A stretch of 64,000 bases of DNA from NCBI RefSeq assembly GCF_900169165.1, contig NZ_FXYY01000003.1, forward strand, positions 1 to 64,000, given 5' to 3'. The notes under the pieces were generated by a model, which saw nothing but the letters and a program-made list of their open reading frames with translations, was not told the origin of the DNA and ran no database searches. Positions 44,638 through 53,702 of this stretch are shown piece after piece. The stretch comes from Brevibacterium linens ATCC 9172 (GTDB taxonomy: Bacteria; Actinomycetota; Actinomycetes; Actinomycetales; Brevibacteriaceae). The translations under genes and the position numbers were made by a program. Every line of letters starts with the position of its first letter. Position 1 is the first letter of the stretch.

Positions 44638-45957
44638 ATGATCATCGCGGCAATGGTCGACGACCAGCTGAAGCACGTGAGCCCGGAAGAGCCGCGTATT
44701 CTCATCGTCGGAGCCGGAATCGCCGGCATCACCCTGGCTCAGCTCCTGCGGGCCCGCGGGATGCACCCGGTCCTCATCGACCGGTCGCCGGATTCCCGTC
44801 GGATGATCGGTGACAACCGGGCCGGATACATGCTCGCACTCATGCCCATGGTCGATCCCATCATCGACGAACTCGAGTGCCGGGAGGCTTACCTCGGGGC
44901 CAGCGTCGGCATCGATCGCTATATCGCCCATGCGCACAACGGAAAAGTCCTCCGACAGGACCACCTCGGTGATCTGCTGGCCGACTTCGGCGACTATCGC
45001 GGAATCTCCCGCTCCGCATTGCTCGACGTGCTCACCGACGACGACTGCCCGATCGCCTTCGGCACCACAGTGACCGGACTGTCCGACGACGGTGCCACTG
45101 TGAATCTGGTCCAGGACAGCCGATCCGAACAGCACCGTGGGCGACGGCAGCGGAACCTGGGTCAGGAGGCAGCACTCGCATTCGATGCCGTCGTCATCGC
45201 CGACGGCATGAACTCCCGCACCCGCAGACTCGTGACCGGTGGGCCTGCCGCAACCGCCACGAGCGAATCAGGCAGCACTGCCGCTGCCGTCTCCGGCGAG
45301 ACCTCCCCGGAGTCGTCAGTGGACACGACCTGGGGCGGATGGGTCTGCTGGGCCGAGGCCGATGGTGATCAGAGCGCCGTCGATGAGATCTGGGGCGATG
45401 GATTCTTCCTCGGCATGTACCCGGTCAAGGGAGCCGTCGGAGTCTTCCTCGGTTGTCCCGACACCCGGCAGCCGCTCGGCCCCCGGCGACTCGCAGCCGA
45501 GGTTCGCAGGCGGCTGTCGGTGCTGACTCCGCGGATCGACGCCTGCCTCACCGCGGTCGAGGAGGCCGAAGCGCCGTTCTTCTGGCCGCTGCGGGATTCC
45601 CGGGCATTGAAGTGGAGCCATGGTCGCACCGTTCTGCTCGGCGATGCGGCCGCAGGGTTCCTTCCGACTGCCGGAATCGGCGCCGGTATGGCGATGGAAT
45701 CGGCCGGGGTGCTCGCCGACGAACTCTCCGCCTCAGCGGTTGGGACGAGCGCAGCCGCCGCACTCGAACGCTTCGAAGCCCGCCAGCGGCCACGTGTCGA
45801 GGCTGCTCACGACAACTCGCGGTCCCTGGCGCGGCTGATGTTCGGCCGGTCCCGGCTCTTCGCGTTCGTCCGCGACCAGGCGTTTCGCGTCATCAGCATC
45901 CGGTCGGCGCTCAAGCCGATACTGCAGCTGCTCGAATCCCCGCCTCGGCGGATGTGA
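44638..45957 (+). CDS. FAD-dependent monooxygenase (aromatic hydroxylase type)
   Basis: A 439-residue flavin hydroxylase-like enzyme. ILIVGAGIAGITLAQLLRARG is the FAD/NADH loop (about residues 21-41), and LLGDAAAGFLPTAGIGAGMAMES is the second FAD motif near residue 345. A stretch between about 165 and 225 is low-complexity (Gln/Arg, then Thr/Ser/Ala) and looks inserted. Family members hydroxylate phenols, tetracyclines or other small aromatics; the substrate here is unknown. AAGGAG precedes ATG. Control by the divergent TetR through the twin palindromes suggests an inducible detoxification or catabolic step. Confidence 0.88.
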   Translation: MIIAAMVDDQLKHVSPEEPRILIVGAGIAGITLAQLLRARGMHPVLIDRSPDSRRMIGDNRAGYMLALMPMVDPIIDELECREAYLGASVGIDRYIAHAHNGKVLRQDHLGDLLADFGDYRGISRSALLDVLTDDDCPIAFGTTVTGLSDDGATVNLVQDSRSEQHRGRRQRNLGQEAALAFDAVVIADGMNSRTRRLVTGGPAATATSESGSTAAAVSGETSPESSVDTTWGGWVCWAEADGDQSAVDEIWGDGFFLGMYPVKGAVGVFLGCPDTRQPLGPRRLAAEVRRRLSVLTPRIDACLTAVEEAEAPFFWPLRDSRALKWSHGRTVLLGDAAAGFLPTAGIGAGMAMESAGVLADELSASAVGTSAAAALERFEARQRPRVEAAHDNSRSLARLMFGRSRLFAFVRDQAFRVISIRSALKPILQLLESPPRRM

Positions 45958-46063
45958 CCCTCCTCCCACCCGGCGCCTGCAGCGGCCGGGGCCGACCCCG
46001 ATTGTGGTAGGAATGGCCAGGCCCCTCGTGCGCGGACCTGCCGAACCACGAACGAGGATGACC

Positions 46064-47543
46064 ATGGGAATGCCAGCCGCCTCGGCGAACGACGAACGCC
46101 GACTCCGGCGGGGACTGAAGTCTCGCCACCTGCAGATGATCGCCATCGGCGGCGCAATCGGCACCGGACTCTTCCTCGGCTCCGGCGGCACGATCTCACA
46201 GGCCGGCCCCGGCGGTGCCCTGGTGGCCTACGCCGCGATCGGGATCATGGTCCTCTTCGTCATGCAGTCCCTCGGTGAGATGTCGGCCCACCTGCCCGTG
46301 GCCGGATCGTTCCACACCTACGGCACCAAATACGTCAGTCCCTCATTCGGCTTCGCCATGGGCTGGAACTACTGGTTCAACTGGGCGATCACCCTGGCCG
46401 CCGAACTCGTCGCCGCCGGCGTCATCATGTCCTTCTGGTTCCCCGACGTGCCGTCGTGGATCTGGGCGGCGGTCTTCCTCATCCTGCTGGCCGGGCTGAA
46501 CTTCCTGTCCGCGAAGGCCTTCGGCGAAGGCGAATTCTGGTTCGCGGCCATCAAGGTCACCGCCGTGCTCGCATTCCTCGTCCTCGGAGTGCTCATGATC
46601 GCCGGCATCCTCGGCGGAACCGCACCCGGGATGAACAACTGGACGACGGGAGAGGCTCCGTTCGTCGGCGGATGGGTGTCGGTCATCAGCGTCTTCATGA
46701 TCGCCGGATTCTCCTTCCAGGGCACCGAACTCGTCGGCGTCACCGCGGGGGGAGTCGGAGAACCCGCGCAAGGACATGCCGCGCGCCATCCGCACCGTAT
46801 TCTGGCGCATCATGCTCTTCTACATCGGCGCCATCGCCGTCATCGGCTTCCTCCTGCCCTATACCGACCCCTCCCTGCTGGCCTCGGCGAACAATGAGGA
46901 CATCACGGCCTCACCGTTCACCCTCGTCTTCGAACGCGCCGGCATCGCCGTGGCCGCCGGAATGATGAACGCCGTCATCCTCACCGCCATCCTCTCCGCC
47001 GGCAACTCCGGCCTCTACGCCTCCACCCGCATGCTCTACGCCATGGCGAAAGAGGGGACCGCGCCGAGGCTGTTCGCCCGCCTCAACGAACGCGGAGTCC
47101 CCGTCATGGCCCTGCTGGCCACCGCCATGATCGGACTGTTCGGATTCCTCACCGAGATCATGGGCGACGGTGGGGCCTACACCTGGCTGATCAACGTCTC
47201 CGGGCTCTCCGGCTTCATCGTCTGGGTCGGCATCGCCTGGTGCCACTTCCGGTTCCGCAGGGCCTATGTGCGTCAGGGCCATGCCGTTGCGGACCTGCCC
47301 TACCGGGCTCCGCTGTTCCCGATCGGCCCGATCATCGCGCTCATCATGCTCATCGTCGTCATCATCGGCCAGAATGTGCAGGCTGTCGTGGCCGGGCAGC
47401 TGCTCCAGGTCGCCAGCGCCTATGCCGGGCTTCCGGCGTTCCTGCTTCTGTGGCTCATCCACCGCATCGTCACCGGTCGCCGCTCACGCATGGTCGCCCT
47501 CGATGAGATGGATGTCGAGGGGCTCGAGATCAAGGCTTCCTGA
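46064..47543 (+). pseudogene. Amino-acid permease (APC family), +1 frameshift in a G6 run
   Basis: The first part reads as an APC permease (LKSRHLQMIAIGGAIGTGLF, then LGSGGTISQAGPGGALVAYA) through to ELVGVTAG. At 46747-46752 a run of six G bases puts the frame out by one. The expected ESENPRKDMPRAIRTVFWRI continues in the next frame to 47543, with all remaining helices and no other damage. Joined, it is about 490 residues with 12 helices, like LysP/GabP-type transporters. One extra G explains everything: a sequencing error, a recent loss, or slippage at a homopolymer. Start 46064 is set by GAGG 6 bases upstream. Confidence 0.85.
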
Positions 47544-47606
47544 TTCGATGGTCGGTCCCTCGCCGAGGCGGCCGCGCGGGGACGATCACGACATCCGGAA
47601 AATGAG

Positions 47607-47625
47607 TTAAGCTAGGCTCGCCTAA
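47607..47625. promoter_or_regulatory. DtxR/IdeR iron box upstream of the siderophore-binding protein
   Basis: TTAAGCTAGGCTCGCCTAA matches the DtxR-type consensus TTAGGTTAGGCTAACCTAA at 15 of 19 positions by eye. It ends 18 bases before the ATG at 47644, so an iron-loaded DtxR-type repressor should block transcription when iron is plentiful. Confidence 0.82.
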
Positions 47626-47643
47626 CTACTCAAGAAGGATTTC

Positions 47644-48597
47644 ATGCGCCGTATTCTCGCCCCAGTGATCGCCTCCGTCCTCGTCCTCGCCGGCTGCGGC
47701 GGAGGAGGTGCCGCCGAGGAGGCATCCGGGCCCACCGTTGACACGAAGTTCGGTGCCGTCGAGTTGCCCGCCGACCCGCAGAAGGTCGTGGCGCTGGGAT
47801 GGGGCGATGCCGAGACCGCGCTGGCGCTCGGAGTCCAGCCCGTCGGCGCCTCCGACTGGGTCGAATTCGGCGGCAAGGGAGTCGGCCCGTGGGCCGAAGA
47901 TCTCTACGACGAAGCACCGGAGATCATCGCGACGATGGAACCCGACTACGAGGCCATTGCCGCACTCGAGCCCGACGTCATCCTCGATACGAACAGTTCG
48001 GGTGAGAAAGAGCGCTACGACCGTCTCTCCGAGATCGCCCCGACGGTCGGAGTTCCCGAAGGCGGCGACAACTACCTGACGACCATGGACCAGCAGGTCG
48101 ACCTCGTCTCTCAGGCACTGGGCAAGGACGACGACGGGAAGAAGCTGCTCGACGACCTCGACAAGTTCTACGCGGATGCGCGCGAAGCTCATCCCGAGTT
48201 CCAGGACAAGTCCGTGACCGTGGCGGCGAAGACCGCCGACGGATGGGCCGCCTACGTCGAGGAATCAGGTCGCGTGCAGGTCATGAAGCAGCTCGGCTTC
48301 AAGCAGTCCGAGACGATAGCCGGAATGAAACCCGAGGGCTTCTCCGTGCCGATCTCCGAGGAGAACCTCGATCAGCTCGACGCGGACCTGCTTCTGACGT
48401 TCCCGATCTACATCGAGGACGCCGATGTCACCGGCGATGCCGCCTACAAGCGGATCCCGGCCGTCAAGGACGGGCACGACCTCGTTCTGACCAACGAGAA
48501 CGACGACATCCGCAAGGCATTCTCGCTCAACTCGATCCTCTCGGCACAGTACACGGCGGAGAAGCTCCCGGATCTCATCGCCGACAAGGTGAAGTGA
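47644..48597 (+). CDS. Iron-siderophore ABC transporter substrate-binding lipoprotein
   Basis: A 317-residue class III binding protein. The signal peptide ends in lipobox LAGC (Cys19). VVALGWGDAETALALGVQPV and ALEPDVILDTNS are typical of FepB/FecB-like Fe(III)-siderophore receptors, joined by a long backbone helix. AGAAGGATTTC precedes ATG, and an iron box lies just upstream. Its partner permeases and ATPase are at 51535-54526, separated by four genes of other function, an unusual layout. Confidence 0.92.
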   Translation: MRRILAPVIASVLVLAGCGGGGAAEEASGPTVDTKFGAVELPADPQKVVALGWGDAETALALGVQPVGASDWVEFGGKGVGPWAEDLYDEAPEIIATMEPDYEAIAALEPDVILDTNSSGEKERYDRLSEIAPTVGVPEGGDNYLTTMDQQVDLVSQALGKDDDGKKLLDDLDKFYADAREAHPEFQDKSVTVAAKTADGWAAYVEESGRVQVMKQLGFKQSETIAGMKPEGFSVPISEENLDQLDADLLLTFPIYIEDADVTGDAAYKRIPAVKDGHDLVLTNENDDIRKAFSLNSILSAQYTAEKLPDLIADKVK

Positions 48598-48633
48598 CCG
48601 GCGACAGTACGCCGCTGCGCCGTTGCGCAGAAC

Positions 48634-49092
48634 TCACACGGCGGCACGCCACGCATCGAGGCCGATGTCGATGATGCGGGCGTGCCGGACGTTCGGCAGC
48701 GAAGTGATCGGCAGCCATTCCGCCCGATCCGTCGTCCCATCGACTTCGAGGGTGCCCAAGGTGCCGCCGATGATCCGCGCCTCGTAGACGACCCGTACGC
48801 CTTTGAAGGGACGATCCGTCGAATCGCTGAAGGCCGGATTGCGGCGAGGCTCTGTGAAGGAATGAGTGGCCAAGGGGCGGACCAGTTCGGCGTCGAACCC
48901 GGTCTCCTCTTTGATCTCCCGGAGTGTGCCCGCTTCGATGCTTTCGTCGAACTCGATTCCGCCTCCGGGCAGCGTCCAGATCGCGTGCAGGCGGTCCTTG
49001 CCGCCGTTGAACCAGCTGAGGAGGATTTCGTCGTCGTCATTGACGATGACCGCGTAACCGGCAAGTCGAGTGTCATATTCGGAGAAGTGCAT
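48634..49092 (-). CDS. NUDIX hydrolase
   Basis: A 152-residue NUDIX enzyme with a perfect box, GGGIEFDESIEAGTLREIKE followed by ETG (about residues 43-65), which binds Mg2+ and cleaves nucleoside diphosphates linked to another moiety. It lies alone on the minus strand between the siderophore-binding protein and the rest of the iron system. GGTGAGGTC precedes ATG. The substrate cannot be told. Confidence 0.92.
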   Translation of the reverse strand: MHFSEYDTRLAGYAVIVNDDDEILLSWFNGGKDRLHAIWTLPGGGIEFDESIEAGTLREIKEETGFDAELVRPLATHSFTEPRRNPAFSDSTDRPFKGVRVVYEARIIGGTLGTLEVDGTTDRAEWLPITSLPNVRHARIIDIGLDAWRAAV

Positions 49093-49186
49093 GACCTCAC
49101 CCTACCCGCGCTGTCAGCCGATGCCGACGGGACCGGAGGCGTTGGGTCGCACTGGCAGAAACTCACCCGACCGATAGGCTGGGATC

Positions 49187-49975
49187 GTGACCACCATCAA
49201 CAGCACTCGAATCGGCGAATCCGGGCGCCTGGTCGTCTTCCTCCACGGTCTGTTCGGCCGAGGCAAGAACTTCACCCGCATCGCCAAGGACATCGAGCCA
49301 GAATTCTCCAGCCTGCTGGTCGACCTGCCCAACCACGGCGAGTCCGAATGGACCGAGACCTTCGACTACGTCGAGCTCGCCGATGCCGTGGCGGCCCATA
49401 TCGCCGAGGCTGTCGCCCCCGATGATCAGCCCGTGCACCTGGTCGGACATTCCCTGGGTGGAAAGGTCGCGATGGTGCTCGCGCTGCGTCACCCGGATCT
49501 CATCGACCGCCTCGTCGTCGTCGACATCGGCCCCAATGCCGGCGGGTCCACCGGAGCCTTCGACCACCTGCTCTCCAGCCTCGCCGCCCTCGATCTCGAT
49601 CGGATCGAATCGCGCACCGAGGCTGATGAGGCACTTCGGGACCCGATCCCGGAGGCTGCGATCAGGGGATTCCTGCTGCAGAACCTGCGCCCCACCTCGG
49701 CGGGGTATTCCTGGCAGCCCAACCTGGCGCTGCTGGACTCGAGCCTCGATGCCATCGGGGACTTCCCGGACATGGGCGATGCCGTGTTCGACCATCGCGT
49801 CCTCTGGGTCGCCGGTGAGAAATCGGACTACGTCGACCGTGACGACCTGCCGCAGATGCGCCGTCTGTTCCCACGCACCACACTCCTCACGGTCAAAGGC
49901 TCGGGACACTGGGTGCATTCTGAGAAACCGCGGGAGTTCGTCTCAGCGCTGACGGCATTCCTCAGCCGCCCCTGA
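49187..49975 (+). CDS. Alpha/beta hydrolase, YbfF-like
   Basis: A 262-residue esterase: VVFLHGLFGRGKNF (oxyanion), LVDLPNHGESEW, LVGHSLGGKVAM (Ser nucleophile at about residue 90) and KGSGHWVHSEKP (His). The LPNHG and HGLFG pair is typical of YbfF/acyl-CoA-esterase-like hydrolases. The GTG start has no ribosome site, but TAGGCT lies 7 bases upstream, suggesting a leaderless transcript. Confidence 0.88.
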   Translation: MTTINSTRIGESGRLVVFLHGLFGRGKNFTRIAKDIEPEFSSLLVDLPNHGESEWTETFDYVELADAVAAHIAEAVAPDDQPVHLVGHSLGGKVAMVLALRHPDLIDRLVVVDIGPNAGGSTGAFDHLLSSLAALDLDRIESRTEADEALRDPIPEAAIRGFLLQNLRPTSAGYSWQPNLALLDSSLDAIGDFPDMGDAVFDHRVLWVAGEKSDYVDRDDLPQMRRLFPRTTLLTVKGSGHWVHSEKPREFVSALTAFLSRP

Positions 49976-50047
49976 AAAGGAATATGCTGAACGCGCTCGA
50001 CGTTGCCACATCGAGCACAATTGGACTCAAACTCTCAGGAGGAATGC

Positions 50048-50956
50048 GTGAGCACTGCGATCCCGGCCGATCCCGCACAGAAGTTCGCCGAATACGCGGA
50101 CGGAACCCGACTGGTCAGCACCGACTGGGTGGCCCAGCATGCAGGCGCTCCCGGACTCGTCATCGTCGAAAGCGATGAAGACGTGCTGCTCTACGAAACC
50201 GGACACATTCCGGGAGCGGTCAAGGTCGATTGGCACACGGAACTCAACGATCCCGTCACCCGTGACTACGTCGACGGTGAGGGATTCGCCGCGCTCATGT
50301 CCGCCAAGGGCATCTCCCGCGATGACACCATCGTCGTCTACGGCGACAAGTCCAACTGGTGGGCGGCCTACGCGCTGTGGGTCTTCACTCTCTTCGGCCA
50401 CGAAGACGTCCGGCTCATGGACGGCGGTCGTGCGAAATGGCAGGCCGAAGGCCGTGAGATGACCACGGAGAAGCCGCAGCCCGCACCCACCGAATACCCT
50501 GTCGTCGACCGCGACGATTCCGTCATCCGCGCCTTCCTGCCCGAGGTTCGCAGCAGCCTCGGCGATGTCCCGCTCATCGATGTGCGCAGCCCGGAGGAAT
50601 ACACCGGCGAACGCACCCATATGCCCGCCTACCCGGAGGAAGGCGCACTGCGCGGCGGCCATATCCCCGGCGCGAAGTCGATGCCGTGGGGCAAGGCAGC
50701 CAACGAAGACGGCACCTTCAAGTCCGCAGCCGAACTCAAGGCGCTCTACACCGAAGAAGCGGGACTGGGCACCAGCGATGAGGTCATCGCCTACTGCCGG
50801 ATCGGCGAACGCTCCAGCCACACCTGGTTCGTCCTCAAGCACCTCCTCGGGTACAGCAACGTGCGCAACTATGACGGCTCCTGGACCGAATGGGGCAATG
50901 TCGTCGGCGTGCCGATCGTCACCGGAGCCGAACCCGGAGAGGTGCCCGGACGCTGA
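50048..50956 (+). CDS. Thiosulfate sulfurtransferase (two-domain rhodanese)
   Basis: A 302-residue tandem rhodanese. The C-terminal domain has the catalytic Cys250 in [13 protein letters not shown]. The N-terminal domain carries Asp-Lys ([13 protein letters not shown]) where a Cys would be, the normal inactive partner. [20 protein letters not shown] and [13 protein letters not shown] are actinobacterial CysA2/SseA-type signatures. AGGAGGAATGC sits before GTG 50048. The stop shares a base with the sufE start, so sulfurtransferase and SufE are coupled: probably a sulfur-delivery pair. Confidence 0.92.
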   Translation: MSTAIPADPAQKFAEYADGTRLVSTDWVAQHAGAPGLVIVESDEDVLLYETGHIPGAVKVDWHTELNDPVTRDYVDGEGFAALMSAKGISRDDTIVVYGDKSNWWAAYALWVFTLFGHEDVRLMDGGRAKWQAEGREMTTEKPQPAPTEYPVVDRDDSVIRAFLPEVRSSLGDVPLIDVRSPEEYTGERTHMPAYPEEGALRGGHIPGAKSMPWGKAANEDGTFKSAAELKALYTEEAGLGTSDEVIAYCRIGERSSHTWFVLKHLLGYSNVRNYDGSWTEWGNVVGVPIVTGAEPGEVPGR

Positions 50957-51438
50957 TGACCGAGACGACACCCAAGACCGACGACCTGCCGGAGGCGCTG
51001 GCAGAGATCGTCACGGACTTCGCCGACACTCCGGCCGACGACCGGCTGCAGGTGCTGTTGGAGTTCGCCACGGACCTGCCCGACCTGCCGGAGAAGTACA
51101 CCGACCACCCGGAGCTGCTCGAGCCCGTGCCCGAGTGCCAGTCTCCGATCTTCCTCGTCACCGAGGTGGCCGACCCCGAGGCGGGGGAGCAGGCGGAAGT
51201 GCGCCTGCACTTCTCCGCTCCTCCGGAAGCGCCGACGACACGAGGCTTCGCCGGGATCCTGCACGAAGGGCTCGACGGTGCCAGCGCCGAGGCGATCCTG
51301 TCGGTTCCCGCCGACCTGCCCCTGCGGCTGTCGATGTCGGAGGTCGTCAGCCCGCTGAGGCTGCGCGGAATGAGTGGAATGCTCTCCCGGATCCAGCGAC
51401 AGGTGTCCGAGAGGATCGGCAAGGTCACAGCCGAGTGA
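50956..51438 (+). CDS. sufE: SufE-family sulfur acceptor
   Basis: A 160-residue SufE-like protein. The reactive Cys61 is in VPECQSPIFLVTE, and the fold-typical ALAEIVTDFADTP, RLQVLLEFATDLPDLPEKY and RLSMSEVVSPLRLRGMSGML segments are present. SufE accepts persulfide sulfur and passes it to cluster or thiol acceptors. Its ATG overlaps the rhodanese stop (TGATG), so rhodanese may be its donor instead of SufS, which is not in this window. An iron box and siderophore permeases follow. Confidence 0.9.
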   Translation: MTETTPKTDDLPEALAEIVTDFADTPADDRLQVLLEFATDLPDLPEKYTDHPELLEPVPECQSPIFLVTEVADPEAGEQAEVRLHFSAPPEAPTTRGFAGILHEGLDGASAEAILSVPADLPLRLSMSEVVSPLRLRGMSGMLSRIQRQVSERIGKVTAE

Positions 51439-51478
51439 GACCTCTCTCGCTTGGCTGAGGTGGTCCGGTGAGTTACAG

Positions 51479-51497
51479 TGTGGTTAGCCTGCCCTTA
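51479..51497. promoter_or_regulatory. Probable DtxR iron box upstream of the siderophore permeases
   Basis: TGTGGTTAGCCTGCCCTTA matches the DtxR consensus at 13 of 19 positions by eye, with the core GGTTAG and CCTTA intact. It lies 38 bases before the ATG of the first permease. It is weaker than the box at 47607, so control may be looser. Confidence 0.6.
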
Positions 51498-51534
51498 GTC
51501 ACCTGACCGCCATTTCACTCAAAGGACCACCTCG

Positions 51535-52602
51535 ATGACCGGTTCCGCCACCTCTGCCGAGGCGAAACCGCATACCGACACCAGTCATCCGGCCGGTGGC
51601 AGCCTGCGGATCAGGCGAGTGCTGGGCCTGGTCGCGGCGATCATCGCACTGATTCTCGTGATCGCAGCGTCTCTGGCCATCGGCGCCAGGGACATGCCGA
51701 TCTCGGAGGTCCTCGGAGCCTTCTTCGCCCCCACCGGCAGCGACGATCAGCTCGTCGTCCTCGAACTGCGCCTGCCGCGCACAGTGCTCGGCATCCTCGT
51801 CGGCATGGGGCTGGGTCTGGCCGGTGGACTCATCCAAGCTCTCACGCGCAACCCGCTGGCCGATCCTGGCATCCTCGGCGTCAATGCCGGAGCGTCCCTG
51901 GCGATCACGATCGGGGTCGCGTTCTTCGGGATCTCCTCGATCACCGGATACATCTGGTTCGCCTTCGCCGGTGCCCTCGTCGCCACCGTCGGGGTCTATG
52001 TCATCGGGTCCGCGGGCCGCAGCCGCACGGTCGATCCGATCCGCCTGACTCTGGCCGGAGTCGCCGTCGCCGCGGTCCTCACCGGACTGACCAAAGCGAT
52101 CCTGCTGACCAACGAACGCGCCTTCGACGCATTCCGATCCTGGGATGTCGGTGCGATCGCCGGCCGTGATTTCGATACGATCACCGCCATTCTGCCGTTC
52201 ATCGGCATCGGCACCGTGCTCGCTCTGGCGCTGTCCCACTCACTCAACGCCGTGGCCCTCGGCGATGATCTGGCCGCCAGCCTCGGCACCTCGGTCAACC
52301 GCACCCGAGTGCTCTCCATCATCGCCGTGACCCTCCTGGCCGGAGCGGCCACGGCCGCGGCCGGGCCGATCGGATTCATCGGTCTGATGATTCCGCACAT
52401 CGCGCGGTGGATCGTCGGTCCCGACCAGCGCTGGATCCTCGGCTACTCACTCGTCCTGGCACCCATTCTGCTCCTGGCCTCGGACGTCATCGGCAGAGTC
52501 GTGATGAAGCCCGGCGAACTCCAAGTCGGAGTCGTCACCGCGTTCGTCGGTGCTCCGGTGCTCATCGCCCTTGTCCGTCGAAAGAAGGCGAGCGGCCTGT
52601 GA
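51535..52602 (+). CDS. Iron-siderophore ABC permease (FecCD family), first subunit
   Basis: A 355-residue polytopic permease with about nine to ten helices. LRLPRTVLGILVGMGLGLAG, then LIQALTRNPLADPGILGVNA is the classic FecCD coupling and pore motif, and AGPIGFIGLMIPHIARWIVG the second. CAAAGGACCACCTCG precedes ATG. It heads a three-gene operon of two permeases and an ATPase, all joined by 4-base overlaps, behind a likely iron box. Confidence 0.93.
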   Translation: MTGSATSAEAKPHTDTSHPAGGSLRIRRVLGLVAAIIALILVIAASLAIGARDMPISEVLGAFFAPTGSDDQLVVLELRLPRTVLGILVGMGLGLAGGLIQALTRNPLADPGILGVNAGASLAITIGVAFFGISSITGYIWFAFAGALVATVGVYVIGSAGRSRTVDPIRLTLAGVAVAAVLTGLTKAILLTNERAFDAFRSWDVGAIAGRDFDTITAILPFIGIGTVLALALSHSLNAVALGDDLAASLGTSVNRTRVLSIIAVTLLAGAATAAAGPIGFIGLMIPHIARWIVGPDQRWILGYSLVLAPILLLASDVIGRVVMKPGELQVGVVTAFVGAPVLIALVRRKKASGL

Positions 52603-53702
52603 AGACCACCAACCTCGCGGTTGCCGATCGCACCCTCACCGCGCATCCGAACGCACTGCCGGGGGAGAGGGTCGACTTCGGTCGGCCCATGCTGCGCGTC
52701 TTCGGATTCCGCATCGACATGAGGGTCATCATCACTGCCGGCATCATCACGCTTCTCGCTCTGGCCTGCGGTTTCGCCGGTCTCATGCTCGGCAAGTTCT
52801 CGGTGACTCCGACCGAAGTCTTCCAAGGGCTGTTCGGGGCAGCAGACAAGCGCATCGTCAACACCGTCGTCGGAGAATGGCGGGCGCCGCGCATCATCGC
52901 CGGAATCGTCCTGGGCGCCGGACTCGGAGTCTCCGGGGCAGTGTTCCAATCGCTGACGCGCAACCCTCTCGGCTCTCCGGACATCATCGGCTTCTCCACC
53001 GGTGCCTACACCGGAGGCATCGTCACGATCATCGTCTTCGGCACGAGCTTCGTCTCCACCGCGGCAGGAGCGATCATCGGCGGGCTGCTCACCGCACTGG
53101 TCGTCTACCTGCTCACCTGGAAAGGCGGAGTGCAGGGGTTCCGGCTCATCATCGTCGGAATCGCTCTGACAGCGATGCTCAACGCCTTCAACACCTGGCT
53201 GATCATGCGTGCCGATCTCGAGCTCGCGATGGCCGCGGCCACCTGGGGTGCCGGCACCCTCAACGGAATGAGCTGGTCGACGATCGCCCCTGCGGCTGTG
53301 GCCGTGATCGTCCTCGGACTGGCCTGCGGACTCTTCTCCAGAGATCTCCGAACCTTGGAACTCGGCGATGACACGGCGAAGGCACTGGGTGTGCGCAATG
53401 AGCCCATCCGTGCCGTGCTCATCGTCATCGCCGTCGCCCTCGTCGCAGTTGTCACGGCCGCCGCCGGCCCGATCGCCTTCGTGGCCCTGGCCGCCCCGCA
53501 GATCGGACGCAGGATCGCGCGGGCACAAGGCACCAGCCTGCTGACGTCGGCGGCTGTCGGAGCGCTGCTCCTCGTCGCCGCCGATCTCGTTGCCCAGCAT
53601 GCGTTCGGCGACATCCAGCTGCCCGTCGGCGTGATCACCGTGAGCATCGGCGGCATCTACCTCATCTGGCTCCTCATCCAAGAAGCTCGGAAGGCATCAT
53701 GA
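52599..53702 (+). CDS. Iron-siderophore ABC permease (FecCD family), second subunit
   Basis: A 367-residue permease paralogous to the preceding one: WRAPRIIAGIVLGAGLGVSG, then AVFQSLTRNPLGSPDIIGFS and AGPIAFVALAAPQIGRRIAR match the same motifs. The GTG start overlaps the previous stop (GTGA). Together with the first permease it forms a heterodimeric channel. Confidence 0.93.
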   Translation: MKTTNLAVADRTLTAHPNALPGERVDFGRPMLRVFGFRIDMRVIITAGIITLLALACGFAGLMLGKFSVTPTEVFQGLFGAADKRIVNTVVGEWRAPRIIAGIVLGAGLGVSGAVFQSLTRNPLGSPDIIGFSTGAYTGGIVTIIVFGTSFVSTAAGAIIGGLLTALVVYLLTWKGGVQGFRLIIVGIALTAMLNAFNTWLIMRADLELAMAAATWGAGTLNGMSWSTIAPAAVAVIVLGLACGLFSRDLRTLELGDDTAKALGVRNEPIRAVLIVIAVALVAVVTAAAGPIAFVALAAPQIGRRIARAQGTSLLTSAAVGALLLVAADLVAQHAFGDIQLPVGVITVSIGGIYLIWLLIQEARKAS

